DNA of 16,250 nucleotides from Enterococcus_D entomosocium. Lineage in GTDB: Bacteria > Bacillota > Bacilli > Lactobacillales > Enterococcaceae. Below are positions 13,533 to 16,250 of this stretch, piece after piece. The notes under the pieces were generated by a model that searched no databases, had not been told where the DNA came from, and saw nothing but the letters and a program-made list of their open reading frames with translations. The stretch lies in NCBI RefSeq assembly GCF_030441895.1, contig NZ_JARJAS010000038.1; one strand, written 5' to 3'. How positions within the stretch are numbered: the stretch's first letter is position 1; every line of letters begins with the position of its first letter. The translations under genes were made by a program, and so were the position numbers.

Positions 13533-13668
13533 CCTGTTTCCTCCGTTATTCAACTTCCACAAGTATCAATGTAGCACGAAATCATTGAATGTACAACAAA
13601 TCCTGAGGGGGCTCTATCTAGGCAGGCAGCCATTCTTTTGGTAAGATAAACGAGAAAGGGTGAAGAAG

Positions 13669-14019
13669 ATGACAGATAAACGTTCCTTGGCATCGATGCA
13701 AGAAGAAGTCGACGCCTATATTCAACAATTTAAAACTGGCTATTTCAGCCCCCTCGCCCAAATGGCTCGTTTGACTGAAGAAGTTGGCGAATTGGCGCGA
13801 GAAGTAAATCACTATTACGGGGAAAAAAATAAAAAAAGCGATGAAGTTGAAAAGACCGTGGCAGAAGAACTGGGCGATGTACTCTTTGTGACGATGATCA
13901 TGGCCAATTCACTAGACATCGACCTGACTGAAGTGTTTGAGGAAAATATGGCAAAATTCAATCAGCGGGATGCGTATCGTTTTGAAAGAAAAGATGGGAA
14001 AGTACATGAAGCTGACTAA
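13669..14019 (+). CDS. MazG-like nucleotide pyrophosphohydrolase (YpjD-like)
   Basis: This 116-residue all-alpha protein of the MazG/dUTPase superfamily hydrolyses non-canonical or damaged NTPs to NMP and pyrophosphate. The Mg-binding signature is present: RLTEEVGELAREVN gives EExxE at 37-41, and VAEELGDVLFVTMIMAN gives ExxD at 67-70. One domain is present, as in Bacillus YpjD (about 110 residues). ATG 13669 is preferred because AAAGGG lies 8 nt upstream; a GTG at 13660 overlaps that site. It is divergent from the YitT-family gene, and its end overlaps the cca start by 14 nt, implying translational coupling. A weak extended -10 (TGGTAAGAT, 13638-13646) is the best promoter I see. Confidence 0.9.
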   Translation: MTDKRSLASMQEEVDAYIQQFKTGYFSPLAQMARLTEEVGELAREVNHYYGEKNKKSDEVEKTVAEELGDVLFVTMIMANSLDIDLTEVFEENMAKFNQRDAYRFERKDGKVHEAD

Positions 14020-15220
14020 ACTACCAAAAGAATTTGCAGAAGCTGCGCCACTCCTAAAAAAAATCGAAGCCGCGGGCTATGAAGCATACTTTGTTGGCGG
14101 CAGCGTGCGGGATACGATTTTAGGCCAGCCGATCCATGATGTCGATATTGCTACCAGTGCGTTTCCAGCCGAAATCAAGGCGCTTTTTCCTCGAACCATT
14201 GACATTGGTATCGAGCATGGGACGGTGCTGGTCTTGTGGGAACAGGCGCAATATGAGATTACCACCTTTCGAACCGAAGCCGCCTATCAGGATTATCGCA
14301 GACCTGACAAAGTTGATTTTGTCCGTTCCTTGAAAGAAGATCTAAAGCGGCGGGATTTTACCATCAATGCATTGGCACTTCAAGAAGATGGGGTCATCAT
14401 TGATCTTTTCGATGGTCTGGCAGATATCGACAATCAGATTTTACGAGCAGTGGGTCACCCGCAGGAACGTTTCCATGAGGATGCCCTACGAATGATGCGG
14501 GGGCTGCGTTTTGTCAGTCAATTGGGCTTTGTTTTAGAAACAGAAACATTGGCTGCTATCCATGCGAATCATGCCTTATTGGGGAAAATCTCTGTTGAAC
14601 GGATCATGATTGAATTCGTGAAATTGCTGTTAGGCAATCATCGGAACCAAGCACTACGAGCACTAGTAGAAACCGAATGCTATATCTATTGCCCAGGCTT
14701 ACGGGAATACGGTGAGGCGTTACTGCGGATGGCAGACCTGCCAGCGATCCCATTAGAAAACGAAACGACGGCTTGGGTATTGCTCATTGACCAAATCGGT
14801 TTAGCTCCTGAGGCAGTCCGCAGCTTTTTAAAAGCTTGGAAATGTTCGAATGACTGCATCCGCCAAGTACAAACGGTCTATCAAGCACTGCTAATGCGTC
14901 GAAACGGCGAATGGAACGATCTGCTGTTGTATCAGTTCGGTTTAGAAGCAACCTGTTTAGCTGAAGGATTATTGCGTTATGACAAGCTGCCCAATGATCC
15001 TGCAAAAATCAGTCAGCGCTATCAGCAGCTACCGATCCATTCACTGAAGGAGCTGGCGATCAATGGACGTGATTTACTGCAGACAGTTGATCGTTCTTCT
15101 GGTCCGTGGCTCAAAGAAGTCTTGGCCGCTGCCGAAGCTGCAGTCATCACACGAAAAATCCCTAATGAAAAAGAAGCACTATTGGCGTTTGCCCAAGCAT
15201 ATTTAGCGAAGGAGGGATAA
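14006..15220 (+). CDS. cca: CCA tRNA nucleotidyltransferase
   Basis: This 404-residue class II nucleotidyltransferase adds or repairs the 3' CCA of tRNAs without a template. The head domain has FVGGSVRD (29-36), the metal-binding DVDIATSA with Asp45 and Asp47, and IEHGTVLV. EEDLKRRDFTINALAL-type residues (here KEDLKRRDFTINALAL) and RFHEDALRMMRGLRFV form the neck and base-recognition part. The helical body and tail end in QAYLAKEG. ATG 14006 agrees with the usual start a short distance before the GGSVRD motif; the open frame further upstream overlaps mazG. The ribosome-binding site is weak (GGGAAAG), consistent with coupling to mazG. In Bacillus cca also lies downstream of ypjD. Confidence 0.95.
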   Translation: MKLTKLPKEFAEAAPLLKKIEAAGYEAYFVGGSVRDTILGQPIHDVDIATSAFPAEIKALFPRTIDIGIEHGTVLVLWEQAQYEITTFRTEAAYQDYRRPDKVDFVRSLKEDLKRRDFTINALALQEDGVIIDLFDGLADIDNQILRAVGHPQERFHEDALRMMRGLRFVSQLGFVLETETLAAIHANHALLGKISVERIMIEFVKLLLGNHRNQALRALVETECYIYCPGLREYGEALLRMADLPAIPLENETTAWVLLIDQIGLAPEAVRSFLKAWKCSNDCIRQVQTVYQALLMRRNGEWNDLLLYQFGLEATCLAEGLLRYDKLPNDPAKISQRYQQLPIHSLKELAINGRDLLQTVDRSSGPWLKEVLAAAEAAVITRKIPNEKEALLAFAQAYLAKEG

Positions 15221-15227
15221 CTGAAGA

Positions 15228-15596
15228 ATGGAAAGCAAAAAAGACTTTCTCGTTGACCTTCAAGACACTGCGGCTGTTTTGGGTTCTGGCGGTTTAGCGG
15301 TTTTAGCAACCCCTCGACTGGTCGCAATGGTGGAAAACACCTGTTGGGAAGCCCTTGAGCCTACTTTAGATAAAGGGTTTACCACCGTTGGTACAAAGTT
15401 TTCGATCGATCATTTGAAACCTTCGCCAGTCGGAGCGACAATCACAGTTTTTATACAATGGGAAAAAGAACAAGGATTCCAGTTTGATTATCAGGTGACC
15501 GATGGGGCGCAACAACTCATTGCCAAAGGGACTCATCAACGAGCGGCGGTGGAAATCTCTCGGTTTATGAAAAAAGTCAACGAAAACCAAAGTTAA
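15228..15596 (+). CDS. Hot-dog-fold acyl-CoA thioesterase, FlK family
   Basis: This 122-residue protein resembles fluoroacetyl-CoA thioesterase FlK and its many housekeeping relatives. LATPRLVAMVENTCWEAL (26-43), TTVGTKFSIDHLKPSPVGATITV (52-74) and a C-terminal AKGTHQRAAVEISRF are the family blocks. Thr28, Glu36 and His62 have the same spacing as the FlK triad Thr42-Glu50-His76 (8 and 26 residues), so it is probably active. The real substrate is not fluoroacetyl-CoA in most such bacteria; a short acyl-CoA or metabolite clean-up role is inferred. GGAGGG at the end of cca is about 12 nt before ATG 15228, so it belongs to the mazG-cca unit. Confidence 0.85.
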   Translation: MESKKDFLVDLQDTAAVLGSGGLAVLATPRLVAMVENTCWEALEPTLDKGFTTVGTKFSIDHLKPSPVGATITVFIQWEKEQGFQFDYQVTDGAQQLIAKGTHQRAAVEISRFMKKVNENQS

Positions 15597-15619
15597 TTTG
15601 TGTCCCAGTAGCGACTATG

Positions 15620-15628
15620 TGTTAGAAT
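15620..15628 (+). promoter_or_regulatory. Extended -10 promoter before the 152-residue unknown gene
   Basis: TGTTAGAAT carries TAGAAT (15623-15628) preceded by TGn. A weak TTGTGT lies 19-20 bp upstream. AAAAAGGAG and ATG 15664 follow, so this gene probably has its own promoter. Confidence 0.5.
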
Positions 15629-15663
15629 TAAAATGTATTATTAATAAAAAGGAGCGTTTTGTC

Positions 15664-16122
15664 ATGGCTAGAGAAATGAAAGCTTTAAAATTTTATTTCC
15701 GTAATGGAGAAACATGGACGATCGAGCGCCGTTACATCGGTGACTTATGGATCAAACAAATCACGACCAGTTTTGGCCGTATCCACGGAAGCGAATTCGT
15801 TGAGATTCATCCATGTGCTGGGTTCAAAATTGAAATCTTCCAAGAAGGCGATCATGTGGCAACACATGACATCAACTTAGGCGGACTTGAATTAGGGATG
15901 TTTGCTCGTGCGTTGAAATATGAAGATATTGAACGGATGGAAATTCTTTACCGTAACGGTACACCGGATCTTGTTTATTTCCCATACAAGGACAAAGATA
16001 CGGAAGGATTGGATAATGTATACCAATCAACAAAAATCAGTGAAAAAACGAAGAGTCTGTATATCGTGATCGACCCAAATCAAACGGTTGATGATGTTTA
16101 TCAAGAACATTTCGAAGAATAA
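15664..16122 (+). CDS. Conserved-looking protein of unknown function, beta-rich
   Basis: This 152-residue soluble protein has no signal peptide or membrane segment, and I recognise no family. The pattern suggests beta strands (LKFYFRNGETWTIERRYIG, FVEIHPCAGFKIEIF, RMEILYRNGTPDLVYFPY, LYIVIDP). A repeated strand-turn phrase, FRNGETWTI and YRNGTPDLV (about 13-21 and 98-106), hints at a duplicated fold. The C-terminus is acidic (QEHFEE). ATG 15664 is fixed by AAAAAGGAG 9 nt upstream; the frame open to 15598 would start without a ribosome-binding site and overlap the promoter. It has its own promoter and strong terminator, so it is a single-gene unit and probably well expressed. Confidence 0.8.
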   Translation: MAREMKALKFYFRNGETWTIERRYIGDLWIKQITTSFGRIHGSEFVEIHPCAGFKIEIFQEGDHVATHDINLGGLELGMFARALKYEDIERMEILYRNGTPDLVYFPYKDKDTEGLDNVYQSTKISEKTKSLYIVIDPNQTVDDVYQEHFEE

Positions 16123-16128
16123 GAAAAG

Positions 16129-16146
16129 GGACTGTGACATAAGTCC
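16129..16146 (+). repeat. Short hairpin module GGACT...AGTCC, possible dispersed intergenic repeat
   Basis: GGACT (16129-16133) and AGTCC (16142-16146) enclose GTGACATA. A GACATAAGTCC-like module next to a terminator resembles intergenic repeats that recur in enterococcal and staphylococcal genomes. The resemblance is from memory and needs a genome count. Confidence 0.35.
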
Positions 16147-16153
16147 ATAGAAG

Positions 16154-16200
16154 AAAACCGCAAGAACTGACGAGAAATCGTTCATTTCTTGCGGTTTTTT
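16154..16200 (+). terminator. Terminator after the 152-residue unknown gene
   Basis: AAAACCGCAAGAA (16154-16166) pairs perfectly with 16186-16198, followed by T residues. The wide loop holds an inner hairpin, ACGA-GAAA-TCGT (16170-16181), with a GNRA tetraloop. Confidence 0.88.
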
Positions 16201-16204
16201 GGGT

Positions 16205-16240
16205 AAAATAAAAAGGAGCATCGGTTGCCGCCAATGCCCC
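16205..16240 (-). terminator. Terminator of a minus-strand gene beyond the right edge
   Basis: On the minus strand, GGGGCATTGG (16240-16231) pairs with CCGATGCTCC (16224-16215), 8 of 10 positions, around a 6-nt loop. TTTTTATTTT (16214-16205) follows. This predicts a convergent gene entering from the right. Confidence 0.75.
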
Positions 16241-16250
16241 ATCATTTAAT

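Noticed and set aside
13545..13620. Promoter for the YitT-family gene
   Set aside because: Only weak hexamers (TTGTAC and TACATT, 17 bp apart on the minus strand) are visible; not strong enough to list.
1..16250. CRISPR array, insertion sequence or transposase
   Set aside because: No regularly spaced repeats with unique spacers, no terminal inverted repeats and no transposase-like frames were seen.

Overview
The window looks like the chromosome of a low-to-moderate G+C lactic acid bacterium, most likely Enterococcus or a close relative. The evidence is an enterococcal-type phage lysis cassette, an ilvDBNCA gene order like that of Lactococcus, CodY-type operators, and a housekeeping stretch in the same order as Bacillus ypiA-ypiB ... 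ypjC-ypjD ... cca. The genus is an inference; no rRNA or other species marker is present.

Region 1 (1 to about 2840) is the right end of a prophage. A probable tail-gene tail and a terminator are followed by two small membrane proteins (the second with a long coiled coil), an LL-H-type holin and a zinc amidase endolysin with C-terminal wall-binding repeats. A convergent 96-residue gene of unknown function follows on the minus strand. Its near-consensus promoter carries a LexA/DinR-type operator in the spacer, so it should be DNA-damage inducible. About 250 bp of non-coding DNA with short repeats and hairpins, ending in a strong terminator, probably holds the attachment site.

Region 2 (about 2841-9583) is a complete branched-chain amino acid operon, ilvD-ilvB-ilvN-ilvC-ilvA, ending in a 17-bp-stem terminator. 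It makes 2-oxobutanoate from threonine and carries both the valine and isoleucine routes as far as the 2-keto acids; no transaminase or leu genes are present. Its control region has two good CodY-box matches, a TTGACA-17-TATATT promoter, and a 17-codon leader peptide with the run Leu-Leu-Val-Ile-Ile-Ile. The leader is followed by a chain of mutually exclusive hairpins ending in an intrinsic terminator. This reads as ribosome-mediated attenuation rather than the T-box used by many Firmicutes.

Region 3 (9600-12622) is a three-gene operon: a degenerate 3-dehydroquinate-synthase-like protein that appears to have lost its active site, a TPR protein (YpiA-like) and YpiB/ReoY (UPF0302). ReoY is known in Listeria as a factor in ClpCP-dependent control of MurA. 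The divergent AroB-like protein beside it is the most unexpected protein here.

Region 4 (12627-16241) holds, on the minus strand, a YitT-family membrane protein. Divergently transcribed are a MazG-like pyrophosphohydrolase, the CCA-adding enzyme, an FlK-type hot-dog thioesterase with all three catalytic residues correctly spaced, and a separately promoted 152-residue protein I do not recognise. The right edge has a long terminator hairpin and then a terminator facing the other way, so a minus-strand gene should lie just beyond the window.
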